NCBI GenBank assembly: GCA_023634235.1
Contig: JAMKCF010000016.1
Location: forward strand, 10,290,866 to 10,354,865
Direction: 5' to 3'
Length of the DNA: 64,000 bases
Source of the DNA: Pisaster brevispinus
Taxonomy: Eukaryota; Echinodermata; Asteroidea; Forcipulatida; Asteriidae
The translations under genes and the position numbers were made by a program. The first letter of the stretch is position 1. Each line of letters begins with the position of its first letter. Shown here one piece after another: positions 23,701-31,133 of this stretch. The notes beneath the pieces were generated by a model that ran no database searches, was not told the origin of the DNA, and saw only the letters and a list, made by a program, of their open reading frames with translations.

Positions 23701-26700
23701 TGCAGTACATAAAAAAGTGATGTTTAAGGGTTGTTAAAAAAATCAGAGGAATTGATCCACACATTTTGTAGTTATTAAAACAAGTATGAAGCTGGTCCTT
23801 CCGCCCGCATCCCTCGGCTGCTCCGAGGGCCAACAAACCAGTAATTTTTTTCAATATGTTTTATTTATTTTGTCTAAACAATTTTGGGTTTATGAAAGTT
23901 CGCCCCAAAGAAGGCTAAAAGCTACAAAAAGGAAAAATACTAAAGATGACAATCTCGGGAGAGTTGAAGTTAGAAATTGATAGGCTCCTAAAAACAGTCT
24001 AGATTGTAGGATGAAGGGAAACATGCACCATGCAAAGAGTTCAAAGGAGCATAAAGCTGTTGGAATGGCTCTTTGCTTTACATCTCAGCAAAGAAAGAGT
24101 GTCAAAGGGTGAAAAGAAGCAGAAAGCCTGGTTACAATCTCAAATACTTATTAGGAGGAATAGGTCGGACACTATGGCGGCACATTTACCATAAGAGTAG
24201 TAGAAAAGACTAAGGCTGGCTACAGAGCTTTGAAGGGATAGAAGCTGTAGCGTTGATCCCAACCTCTTTATCAACAATATTTAAAATCATCTTCTGCTCT
24301 CTATCACGGTTGCCATGATCCCCTCCTCGCAATTTTATAACTCGTAACGATTATCATATTATTCTTTAATGGAGTTGATTGCCTTAGTTTGTGTTTTCCG
24401 AAGTTAAAGCAAGTGCCATTTTCCTGAAATGACGCCATAGCTACCTTAAAAGTTCCTGAAAAATGTTTTGTATTTGTAGGTGAGGATCTGCATGACTGCA
24501 ACTCGATGCAAAATTGTAACAACGCGGAAGGTGGCTACGAGTGTCCATGCAAAGCCGGGTATCTCAACAACACGGAGACCGGGGAATGTGATGGTAAGTA
24601 TCATGGGACACGGCACGGAGACGGTTTGTGAAGAATAATGGAAAAAACATTTACCAGTAACCGCTTTAAGTTTTATTTGGACTTCTGGAGGAGTCACATT
24701 AAAGAGCGCCACCAAGTGTCACCAATAATTAACATAAAAACATAATTGGTAAAGAGCACTGGAGAGCTGTCGATGTTATAATTCATTGTTAGAAACGACA
24801 CCCTTTGAAGTAAATTAATAATTACGATACAAGTTTTAGTATGATTAATGTTTTATTATTAAAGTAATAATAAACTTGATTTTACTTCATCACTTCAGAT
24901 ATCGACGAGTGCTCTACTGACTACATGAATTGCCCAGATGTACATGTACAAATCTGTTATGAAGACCGTCAGAACAGCACCATTGTTTGTGAATGTCTTG
25001 AGGGCTACATCAATGTGTGTGAGCAGGGTAAGAAGTACCTAGTATATCTAATCGTCACCTTTGAACACTGTACCCTGCCTTACTTTGAGTCGGTGATCGA
25101 CTGTTACATTTTTAAATTAAATACTAAAGGTGTTGCAACTGATTTAACATGCTGTACTTTATCTTGAATCATAGAGAGTATGCGCACTAATAATATGAGT
25201 TTTGCCATCTCTAACAGTAATTGTTAAAGGCTGCAAAACTCATATGTACTGATGTCTATTGACATATTGGACGGAGCGCATTTGGGCAATAAAACTAATT
25301 GGTAATATCTTTTGTGACGTCACGCAGGAAAATGCTCACTAGGCTGCTCTGATCTGGAGGTGTGCGTTGGTGAAGCTTGCACCTGCTACCCGGGATATTT
25401 TCTCAACATTGAAAATAAGCCTTGCAAAGGTAAACAAAAGAGTGATCCGAAATCATTCCGAGGGATCCTTAATAAAAATATTAATTTAGCGCTTGATGAT
25501 TTTCGTGACTGGACTTTAATACATACACTTTGCATGCTCTGTGTTGGGGCCCTTCGTGTTTTGTTTTTGTACTCCAGAGGGCGAAATTTGCACCGAGGCT
25601 AAGCCGAGAGCGAATTTATTTTCCCAGCGCGGTAAAGGCCAACATTTGCATACCTCGCTCCCATTGGCTGGGACTTGCTGATGAATTATTTGTTTTATTG
25701 AAAACAAGCTATGTAGGCCTTACGCGCGTGTTGTGTACGCGTGCACGATCGACATGTCTGATCTCTCGGTGTGATAGTATACAAATTAATGTTGACTGCT
25801 TCGAGTGGCGTAGTAAAACTAGTCACTCTCGGTGATCCCCGGAGCCGCCTGTCTTCCCTCGGCAGACGCCACGAGACAAAACAGTCAACTTGTTTTATAA
25901 CACCTCTTCCTTTAATTCTATCTGTATACTTTAATAAAATTGATTCACACAACACCTTTATTCATCATTCAACACTGCGTCATTTTACGTGGCAATCAAT
26001 TGTCAAACAAGAACTGTAAAATCTTACGTTGAAATACCGAGTTTTGTCAAAATAAGAGCGTACCAGACTACTGCTATTACGTTTGTTCTCTAAACCGTAT
26101 TTCAAATGCACACATTTTGTTCATTACACTGGGTTCGAGGTTGTCAAGCAGCTCGTTTAAATCAATGTTTGAAGTCAATGTAGTCAGGGCACCAGGGTAG
26201 CCATTCACTAGTACATCGGTCGCTAGGCTATCGTTGAATAGTTCGTTTGGTCGGTGAACATGTTCAAGAGTAAAAATACACAACACCATGTAACTCGCCA
26301 ATCAACAGATAGAATCAAAAGAAGAGGTGTAATAACAAAGCATACATGTCATTTACACACAATGGCAAAAAGTTTTGTCTACATGTCTTTGCTTTTGCTC
26401 TGGTGTGTACATGTACATCCATCAATAAGTTCGTAAAACAATACTGCGACCATGGACTGTGAGTGCACACGTCTCACTGTAGATGGATAAGTAAGGTTTA
26501 TGAATATGTTTCAAAACTAAAGCCTATCAATCGAATACTTAGTTTTGACAAGGGGAAGCCTTAGAGAAGTAGTGTATAGCTATGTAGCATACATGTGCAG
26601 TAGCTGTGTAGTCATGGTAGTACAGTAGTCAGTACTGCAATGCAACGAATGTACATGTACCTGGATTTAATGCCAGTTGCTTAAAAAACTCCATAAGAAC

Positions 26701-29700
26701 TTTTGACAAAATTCATCGTGCATGTTGCTTAGTGCCATAATTTTGGATTGGATAAGAATGGATTAATGGTAGAGCGTTATCACTTCCCCCCTCTACAACG
26801 TGTAAAGAAGCAAATGCATACACACATGACACACCCAAGCCAATGGGAGCGAGGTATGCAAATATTGGCCTTTACCGCACTGGGAAAAAAAATCGCAAGC
26901 CGAGAGGGCCATTTGCCTTGGATAATGACTGACCATTATTTTGCATTTTCGGTCAAGGTGATTTTTTTGTTTTCCTTTCGCCCTTTGATTTTGATCAGGC
27001 GGTGGTTGTGGTGAGATGATACACGACTGCACTGAGATGGAGACTTGTAACAACACGATTGGAGGCTACGAGTGCCCATGCATGAATGGATTCCTCAGAA
27101 GTCAAGGCGAAAACGCAACATGTGACGGTAAAATGAACACTTTAGTCTTATTAAAAAAACAAAACAAAAACGTGGCTTGACTGGCTGACGAGACAAACCC
27201 CAAATACAGGGTAGTGATAATAGATATTTGGCTGATGACACCTATCATCTAAAAAGCATTATTTTTGTTGTTGTGATCATCCTTCGGAGATCCCAAGACA
27301 CTGCGGCAGCGGAGATACCTGGTAAATTGTCAACATAACAAAATGTATTGACTTAAGGATATTGTGTGCAAAATGGATTTTACCCAGTAAGTCTGCTGCC
27401 ACCTAGCGTCACAAAAGTCATCCACTGCTCAGAGCGTTCTTTTGAAGACGATCAGAGCGTACTGATCGATACGTCGACTTGTTCTGGTTCTTCTTAGAGC
27501 TCCCACATTTCATAAAAAAGATGTATTACATAGTGTCCCAACAAACCTCACTGATTGTATCTCCACCAAGCAAAGTTTCAAGTGCTACTCATCATTGTTC
27601 TACAGATATCGACGAATGCCGCAAGAAAACCGACGGTTGTCATCACCTGTGTATGAATGGTGCTGGAAATTACTCGTGCGCCTGCGTGGATGGATACAAC
27701 TTACTGACCGACAAGCACACGTGTGCCATGCCGATGTCTCTGCACGGTAAGTGCGTCCAGTAGTTGCCTTTGGTTCACTTTGAGGTAGACGAAACAATAA
27801 TCAGTGCTATCAATCCTCAAGGTCACAAGATTATTCCTATTTTACGCCCATTAATTAATCACAACGGTTATATTTTTTATTTCTACAATACAGAAGCAGT
27901 TGTGCTTTACCAGAAGCTGGGTGATACAGCGATCGATGTAAGTTTTTCCTACGTCACCTTTCCATCACGTGAACATTACTCAAATCTGATGATTGCTTGT
28001 TATTAACAACAAAAAGGCAAAACCAAACACAAGCGACTTAATTATTATTCTGGATCACAATAATAACCAATATTCTGCCTGATTGGTAACAGTGCACAAC
28101 TACTGTTCCTGCTTAAGCCCATGTAGCGCTAGTTTTTGCATTACAACAAATTTTAAATTATTTTTGGAGAGAACACTGCATTCTCTCCTATAATGAGGTA
28201 TAATACTGCTTTGTCATGTTTCCCGTCTCATAATGACGAGTAATGAGAGTACAAATAAAGACACTCATGTTTTCCCCCTAAACTCTAAAATCTTCCGGGT
28301 CAGAATTGACCGAATCCTGGTTCCGTAGGCCAGACCCTTCTGGGTCAGTATGACACGAACTTTAATATTACAAAACCATTATTACATAGCGCATATCACC
28401 GTGAGGTCCCTATGCGCTGTTAGTATTTTTTTAACAAGGTATGCAGACCTTGTGTTGTAATAAGGGAGCTATTCCTTTACATAGCACCATGTAATGGTTT
28501 ACAAGGTGCTGTGGCGCAATATGCAGCCAATCAAACCAGGAACACTGGGGCGAACCCCTTCGCTTTACGATAAGTGCACTGGGTTCTTTTACGGCATGCT
28601 ATTTGGCTAGGTGCAGTTGTAGAACTTGAATTTTTTGAAGAAAAAAAAAGCGGACTAATTACTTTTTAATTAAAAACTGTTACTCAATAAGTGAACGGAG
28701 GGTTAAGGATGCAAGTGCCACGACCGGGACTCGAACCTACACTCTTCTGATCAGAAACACCAGAGTTGAGTTTGGTGCTCTTATCCAGTCGCACACGACA
28801 CAGCAAAATGACCCAGAAGCGGGTGAAACTGACGCAGAATCAGAGTTGAAAGCTAATTTTTAATCACTTTTTGGGTCAGCTTGATCTGGTAGTGGGTCAG
28901 GTCCCCTGGGTTTGGAATCCAGATCAATTCTGACCAGGGTTTTTGTTAGAGTGTAGGGACTAATAACAGCAATTTGAGTTTCCTAGAGTCTCGGCTAGTT
29001 TGCTCTAGCCGTCCCTAAGGCACGGGGGAGGTGAATGATTGATTGGCTTTAGAGTATTTTTATGACACTTTTGCAGGATTTTAATTAATTTGTTTATTTA
29101 AAATGTTTTCGATGCATAGCAAACCTCTCAGAGTGGATGGCTGTTCCCGCTCGGTATGATCTGTGCGTTTGCTTTGATTGCTGCCGTTGGTGAGTTATCA
29201 TTTTGAATGAGTTTAGTGTCCTGGACTTATGGTACATCCTAGTAGTTCTCTCCAATAGTTTTTTATTGAAATGATGTTTTTAAAATCATAATAGGGGATT
29301 AACAATAAAGTGCCCCACCAAGAGTTTGCCATGCAACATTTGAGATTCGGTTTGAAGAAAATACATGTGGGCCTTACTTAGAAAATTATAGTATCCTTCT
29401 CTACAACAAGTCCACAGAACAAAATTTACACTCACAGCAAACCCACCCGAAGAAAACGTCATGTACCTTTTATTTGACCTAAAGCAAACTTTGGCAAAGG
29501 ATGTTGTGTATTAAAAAGAAATTTGCATTCGCATTTGCAGTGGTCGGTCGGAAGAAATCGGAGCGATTCCGTAATGGCACAGACAGAGCAGTTGAAAGTA
29601 AGTAATACACCCTAACTAATCTGAGCTTTTAAAGCAGCACCAAAGTTCATGATGTCAGTGGGGGACTTTCTGACTCTAGGTGGCAGTAAACTTACCCGGT

Positions 29701-31052
29701 AAAGTCATCCTTCTTGGTAGTGCGCGCGTGCCCAGAACTACGTAAACGATGGAAATTTACCTGATAAGTCTGCTGCCACCTAGCGTTCCAAAGTCTCCCA
29801 GTGATGGTCTACCAATTCACTAACTACATGAGTAAAACTGCTATTTATAATTTTTAAACTGGCCTTTTGTCGGGCCGTGTCCGAATTGGCGGCTGAGGCT
29901 ACGGCTGGATCGCTGGGTCATCATGCTTTGAAGTATAGGACATCCTTAGCAGCTCCCTTAGCAGCAGCCATAGCTGTAGCTGTAAATCACCAGTTAAGTT
30001 AAGTCACCAAACAAGCTTGTTGAACTTGGTGTTGAATGGTTGACGTCAGATTTATTCCCACAAAAGCTTAATTGCCAATATTTCGGTGAGCTTGGATCTT
30101 TTTGTCCCTAACCTGTTCGCCCTAAATATCATACCACTCCCTTGAAATCAATGTCTGCCAAAAAGGTTATTGATATGATATTGTTTTTATTCAAGCTGTC
30201 ACAAATCTCCTTGCGCATGACCAGAATAGAACCGAGAAAGTATACAATTATCTCACGTGGATTGATCACTGGACTCAAACTTTAGCTTGTAATTTGCATA
30301 TATTAATGGTCATTGTGTGTTTATCAGCAGTGCTGTAGTTTAGTCCCTGTCAGTGTTGTAGTCGTCGAGACTGGTCTTGGTCTTGAGACCAGTGGGGAGT
30401 TCTGCTGTCTGAAGGGGAGGCCGAGGGGAAGTCACGGTGCTCTGAGGGGAGTCCAAGTCCGATTCCGAATCCACGAACAATGGACTTGAGACCGGTCAGG
30501 ATTGGGGCGGGGGGAGGGGCAGGCTTGAGTCCCCGAGAACAGGTCATTAATTATTTATTTTTGTGCTTCATGTTAGTGGCGCAATCCCTAAAAGAGCGTG
30601 TTGTCTCATCGGTCGGCCGGCGTCGCTCCGGTGGTGCTGGCAGTCCCCAATCCAACATCTACGTGACAAGTCCCGGCAGACAACCCCCATCCGCAGTCGA
30701 TGACGAAATGGGTGACGCAGCGGTGTACTCGGCCAATTCCCCGGCCCCGAGAGGCGGCGGCAACCAGACCGTTGATTTTGATGACGTCGACGTGTACCAA
30801 GTGCCGACTGGTGGCCATAACGCCGGGCCGTCCATGGTAAGTGACCGCCGGGACACACGGGAACCGATTCCTCTCGGACCCGGTCCTGGAGAAGCTGTAG
30901 ATGATGACGACGATGCTCATTACCTATTCGAGAATTTCGGTTCGCCGGAGTCGATTCCGAATACTCATTTTGATGACGTGTACGAAAGCTACGATAAACC
31001 ACCTGAAACTGTTGAAGATAACGAAGAACTGTATTTAGCAGTCATACAATAG
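11600..31052 (+). CDS. Gene 2: EMI-EGF-SRCR transmembrane receptor, intact copy
   Basis: Twenty-one coding exons join without a frame break into about 959 residues: signal peptide 1-24, EMI about 26-98, EGF A 99-129, EGFs B-E 130-296, degenerate EGF F 297-340, SRCR 341-455, EGF-like G-I 456-577, EGFs J-M 578-744, juxtamembrane 745-759, helix about 765-784, tail to 959. DxDEC calcium-binding signatures begin B (DINEC), C, D, E, F, J and M. Ectodomain exons from A to M are phase 1-1. EMI plus EGFs, a single helix and tail tyrosines are known from CED-1/Draper/MEGF10 engulfment receptors; the fibrillin-type EGFs and the SRCR domain are not part of that family. A surface recognition role is inferred. 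Alternative reading: a MEGF6/fibrillin-like adhesion protein. Confidence 0.82.
11838..12070 (+). repeat. tRNA-headed SINE in gene 2 intron 1
   Basis: A box gcgactgagcgctcaacaag and B box gggttcgaatccc; body truncated and diverged. A copy at the equivalent place upstream of gene 4 starts at 59270. Confidence 0.7.
12235..12440 (+). repeat. Second, 5'-truncated SINE copy in gene 2 intron 1
   Basis: Starts in the B box (gagttcgattccc) and runs through the diagnostic body words ccttcggatgggacgtaaag, cacgtaaaagaaccca and tgtttctg. A G-rich run follows at 12503-12525. Confidence 0.6.
13285..13383 (+). CDS. Gene 2 exon 2: start codon and signal peptide
   Basis: ATG at 13310; MNSLPQISVCITLVLCIAVP followed by AAESG is a hydrophobic signal peptide with a small-residue cleavage motif. 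Acceptor gcaacag, donor gtaagt, ends in phase 2. The same exon is at 36500-36605 and 61891-61992. Confidence 0.85.
14044..14163 (+). CDS. Gene 2 EMI domain, first half
   Basis: Phase 2-2, 120 bases. Reads TNECTKRFSYVVTKSRTV and on to RRCSGG. Relative to gene 3, the second EMI cysteine is Tyr (RTVYYTE) and a new cysteine appears in CGACGW, three residues after the third. Confidence 0.85.
14553..14940. repeat. Inverted-repeat element in gene 2 intron 3
   Basis: Begins aaggcaacgtataccttt and ends with ggtcattaccaaacgtatac, so its ends are roughly inverted (gtatacctttggtt against accaaacgtatac). Internal palindrome agaagcgtaacggccgtaac followed by gcttct. Likely a nonautonomous DNA element. Confidence 0.5.
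15288..15388 (+). CDS. Gene 2 EMI domain, second half
   Basis: 101 bases, phase 2-1. Reads RASYTKYYLVTKYATRVECC and ends SGWRRDRYGRCLM; the vicinal CC followed by GW and a last cysteine is the usual end of an EMI domain. Confidence 0.9.
16037..16129 (+). CDS. Gene 2 exon A: EMI-proximal EGF
   Basis: 31 codons, phase 1-1, AICKPSCVHGNCVRPNTCRC then RPGYTGSRC; six cysteines with tight spacing, similar to the repeat that follows EMI in engulfment receptors and in Nimrod proteins. Confidence 0.88.
16552..16683 (+). CDS. Gene 2 exon B: calcium-binding EGF
   Basis: 44 codons, DINECMVQSNSVLQC start, [10 protein letters not shown] hydroxylation-type core, six cysteines. Nearly identical to gene 3 exon 39330-39461. 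Confidence 0.9.
17069..17345 (+). repeat. tRNA-headed SINE before gene 2 exon C
   Basis: A box tgaccgagcgattaaaagca, B box gggttcgagtcccgg, then acttatcgtggaag and tttctggttctt. Orthologous to the copies at 1711 and 39834. Confidence 0.75.
17422..17547 (+). CDS. Gene 2 exon C: calcium-binding EGF
   Basis: 42 codons, [13 protein letters not shown] start, NTAGSYSCSC core, six cysteines, phase 1-1. Confidence 0.9.
17894..18100. repeat. tRNA-headed palindromic element, collapsed form, with target-site duplication
   Basis: Flanked by atactatttagag at 17894-17906 and 18088-18100. Left part is an inverted tRNA-like head (minus strand: tagctcagttggtagagtgc, B-type ggttcaagtcc), followed directly by the outer arm of the opposite head, so tttgggtttgaacaa faces ttgttcaaacccaaa. 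The full-length form is in gene 3 at 40632-41037; gene 1 lacks the insertion. Confidence 0.75.
18860..18979 (+). CDS. Gene 2 exon D: calcium-binding EGF
   Basis: 40 codons, DRDECKEKLMACDQLC start and GGFKCGCREGYEL core. All six cysteines are present only in this copy; genes 1 and 3 each miss a different one. Confidence 0.9.
19220..19292 (+). repeat. Second type of tRNA-like sequence in intron
   Basis: ggtggtctggtgctaagac resembles an A box and gtggggttcaaatccatac a B box; better preserved in gene 3 at 42157-42225 (gtgggttcaaatcc). Probably a SINE head or tRNA pseudogene; an intact cloverleaf is not evident. Confidence 0.4.
19502..19830 (+). repeat. Best-preserved tRNA-headed SINE
   Basis: Head gtcgtggccgagtgtataag, B box gggttcgagccccgg, body with cttaagcaagacacttaacc, ccttcggatgggacgtaaag, cacttatcg and the tail cttgtaaaccattacaagg. 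About 325 bases. Present in gene 2 but not at the equivalent gene 3 site near 42240, so it moved (or was lost) after the duplication. Confidence 0.85.
20320..20442 (+). CDS. Gene 2 exon E: calcium-binding EGF
   Basis: 41 codons, DIDECATKGDDCDQIC start, GTFTCLCFEGYEL core, six cysteines, acceptor ctacag and donor gtaagt intact. Confidence 0.9.
21128..21259 (+). CDS. Gene 2 exon F: degenerate EGF
   Basis: 44 codons, phase 1-1. DIDECTPTTMNCDMIQIC then a fourth cysteine in KCFYIDGSY; the last disulfide of an EGF is missing. It borders the SRCR exon. Confidence 0.8.
21630..21974 (+). CDS. Gene 2 SRCR domain exon
   Basis: 115 codons in one phase 1-1 exon, acceptor ttcaaag, donor gtaagt. Landmarks of a scavenger receptor cysteine-rich domain: MRLMDGN, EGRVEVYNN, GWDINDANVVCRQLNY, YFGPG, CLGTEDDIRQCP, DHGNDAGVEC. 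Only four cysteines: of the six in group A domains, the one after W-x-T-V and the one four residues before the N-D-A-G-V motif are both Tyr, which are disulfide partners in the family. No other SRCR exon exists in the window. Confidence 0.88.
22450..22575 (+). CDS. Gene 2 exon G: half-EGF, four cysteines
   Basis: 42 codons, phase 1-1, [12 protein letters not shown] then [12 protein letters not shown]. The following intron up to 23023 shows nothing further. Confidence 0.82.
23024..23149 (+). CDS. Gene 2 exon H: EGF-like, five cysteines
   Basis: 42 codons, sequons NRT and [14 protein letters not shown] core, phase 1-1. The 1.3 kb intron that follows holds only the decayed short ORF near 24018-24190. 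Confidence 0.85.
24480..24593 (+). CDS. Gene 2 exon I: EGF-like, five cysteines
   Basis: 38 codons, GEDLHDCNSMQNC start, [20 protein letters not shown] end, phase 1-1. Confidence 0.87.
24899..25027 (+). CDS. Gene 2 exon J: calcium-binding EGF
   Basis: 43 codons, DIDECSTDYMNC start, VCECLEGYINVCEQ end, six cysteines. The paralogous exon is absent from gene 1 and frameshifted in gene 3. Confidence 0.87.
25193..25245. repeat. Small inverted repeat
   Basis: Arms atatgagttttgc and gcaaaactcatat, 27-base loop, in the intron between J and K. One arm is mutated in the gene 3 copy (47879-47935). Confidence 0.7.
25328..25429 (+). CDS. Gene 2 exon K: short EGF
   Basis: 34 codons, GKCSLGCSDLEVCVGEAC then TCYPGYFLN and a last cysteine; six cysteines, no calcium signature, similar in size to exon A. 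Confidence 0.86.
25577..26935. mobile_element. Inverted-repeat DNA element, about 1.36 kb, no transposase
   Basis: Left end carries gcggtaaaggccaacatttg then catacctcgctcccattggc (25629-25676); right end carries the reverse complement (gccaatgggagcgaggtatg, near 26841-26885). Present in gene 3 at 48265-49645, so older than the duplication. A minus-strand frame at 26077-26301 is open in both copies but resembles no transposase I know. Confidence 0.6.
26999..27127 (+). CDS. Gene 2 exon L: EGF
   Basis: 43 codons, GGGCGEMIHDCTEMETC start, GGYECPCMNGF core, last cysteine in ATCDG, phase 1-1. Confidence 0.87.
27442..27475 (+). ncRNA. Hammerhead-like hairpin remnant
   Basis: ttgaaga, then stem arms gatcag and ctgatc around a six-base loop, then gatacgtc. 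It matches the better motif at 44386-44427 but two core positions differ, so it should be inactive. The gene 3 counterpart (50191-50215) has lost the stem. Confidence 0.35.
27606..27746 (+). CDS. Gene 2 exon M: last calcium-binding EGF
   Basis: 47 codons, DIDECRKKTDGCHHLC start, NYSCACVDGYNLL core, six cysteines, then AMPMSLHG. Donor gtaagt is intact here, unlike gene 3. Confidence 0.9.
27894..27937 (+). CDS. Gene 2 exon N: juxtamembrane segment
   Basis: 44 bases, phase 1 to 0: EAVVLYQKLGDTAID. The phase change to 0 fits exactly the acceptor phase of the transmembrane exon. Acceptor aatacag, donor gtaagt. Confidence 0.75.
28436..28804 (-). repeat. tRNA-headed SINE, antisense
   Basis: Reverse complement of the family: cttgtaaaccattacatgg-type tail at the left end, ccgggactcgaacct (B box) near 28728, and the head at the right end near 28800. 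The gene 3 copy is 51774-52108. Confidence 0.8.
29120..29189 (+). CDS. Gene 2 exon O: transmembrane helix
   Basis: 70 bases, phase 0-1: QTSQSGWLFPLGMICAFALI then AAV. About 20 hydrophobic residues followed in the next exon by GRKKSERFR, a positive inside stop-transfer segment, giving an N-out type I topology. Confidence 0.85.
29541..29597 (+). CDS. Gene 2 exon P: basic membrane-proximal tail
   Basis: 57 bases, phase 1-1: VGRKKSERFRNGTDRAVE. Acceptor tttgcag, donor gtaagt. Confidence 0.82.
30577..31052 (+). CDS. Gene 2 terminal exon Q: tyrosine-rich acidic cytoplasmic tail
   Basis: Starts (A)TG GCG after acceptor catgttag and stops at tag 31050-31052. It opens with a basic segment (VGRRRSGGAG) and turns acidic (AVDDDDDAHY). 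Tyrosine contexts: NIYVTSP, AVYSANS, DVYQVP, HYLFENF, VYESYDKPP and EELYLAVIQ at the very end. YxxP motifs suit Crk/Nck-type SH2 binding and the terminal YLAV suits a YxxPhi sorting or ITIM-like site; both are motif matches only. A perfect internal donor atggtaagt lies at 30834-30842. Confidence 0.82.
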
Positions 31053-31127
31053 AACACTACCCATTGTTCCTAAAAAATAGTTGTCAGTTAGGTATTTTAA
31101 ATACAAAATGACAAATCTAAGCATGAT

Positions 31128-31133
31128 AATAAA
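31128..31133 (+). other. Polyadenylation signal of gene 2
   Basis: aataaa 76 bases after the stop codon, the first such hexamer downstream. Deleted from gene 3. Confidence 0.6.

Noticed and set aside
30568..31002. Long minus-strand frames opposite the tail exon of gene 2 (also 30606-30920 and 30659-30856)
   Set aside because: Shadows of the GC-richer coding exon on the plus strand; no domain, no splice context.
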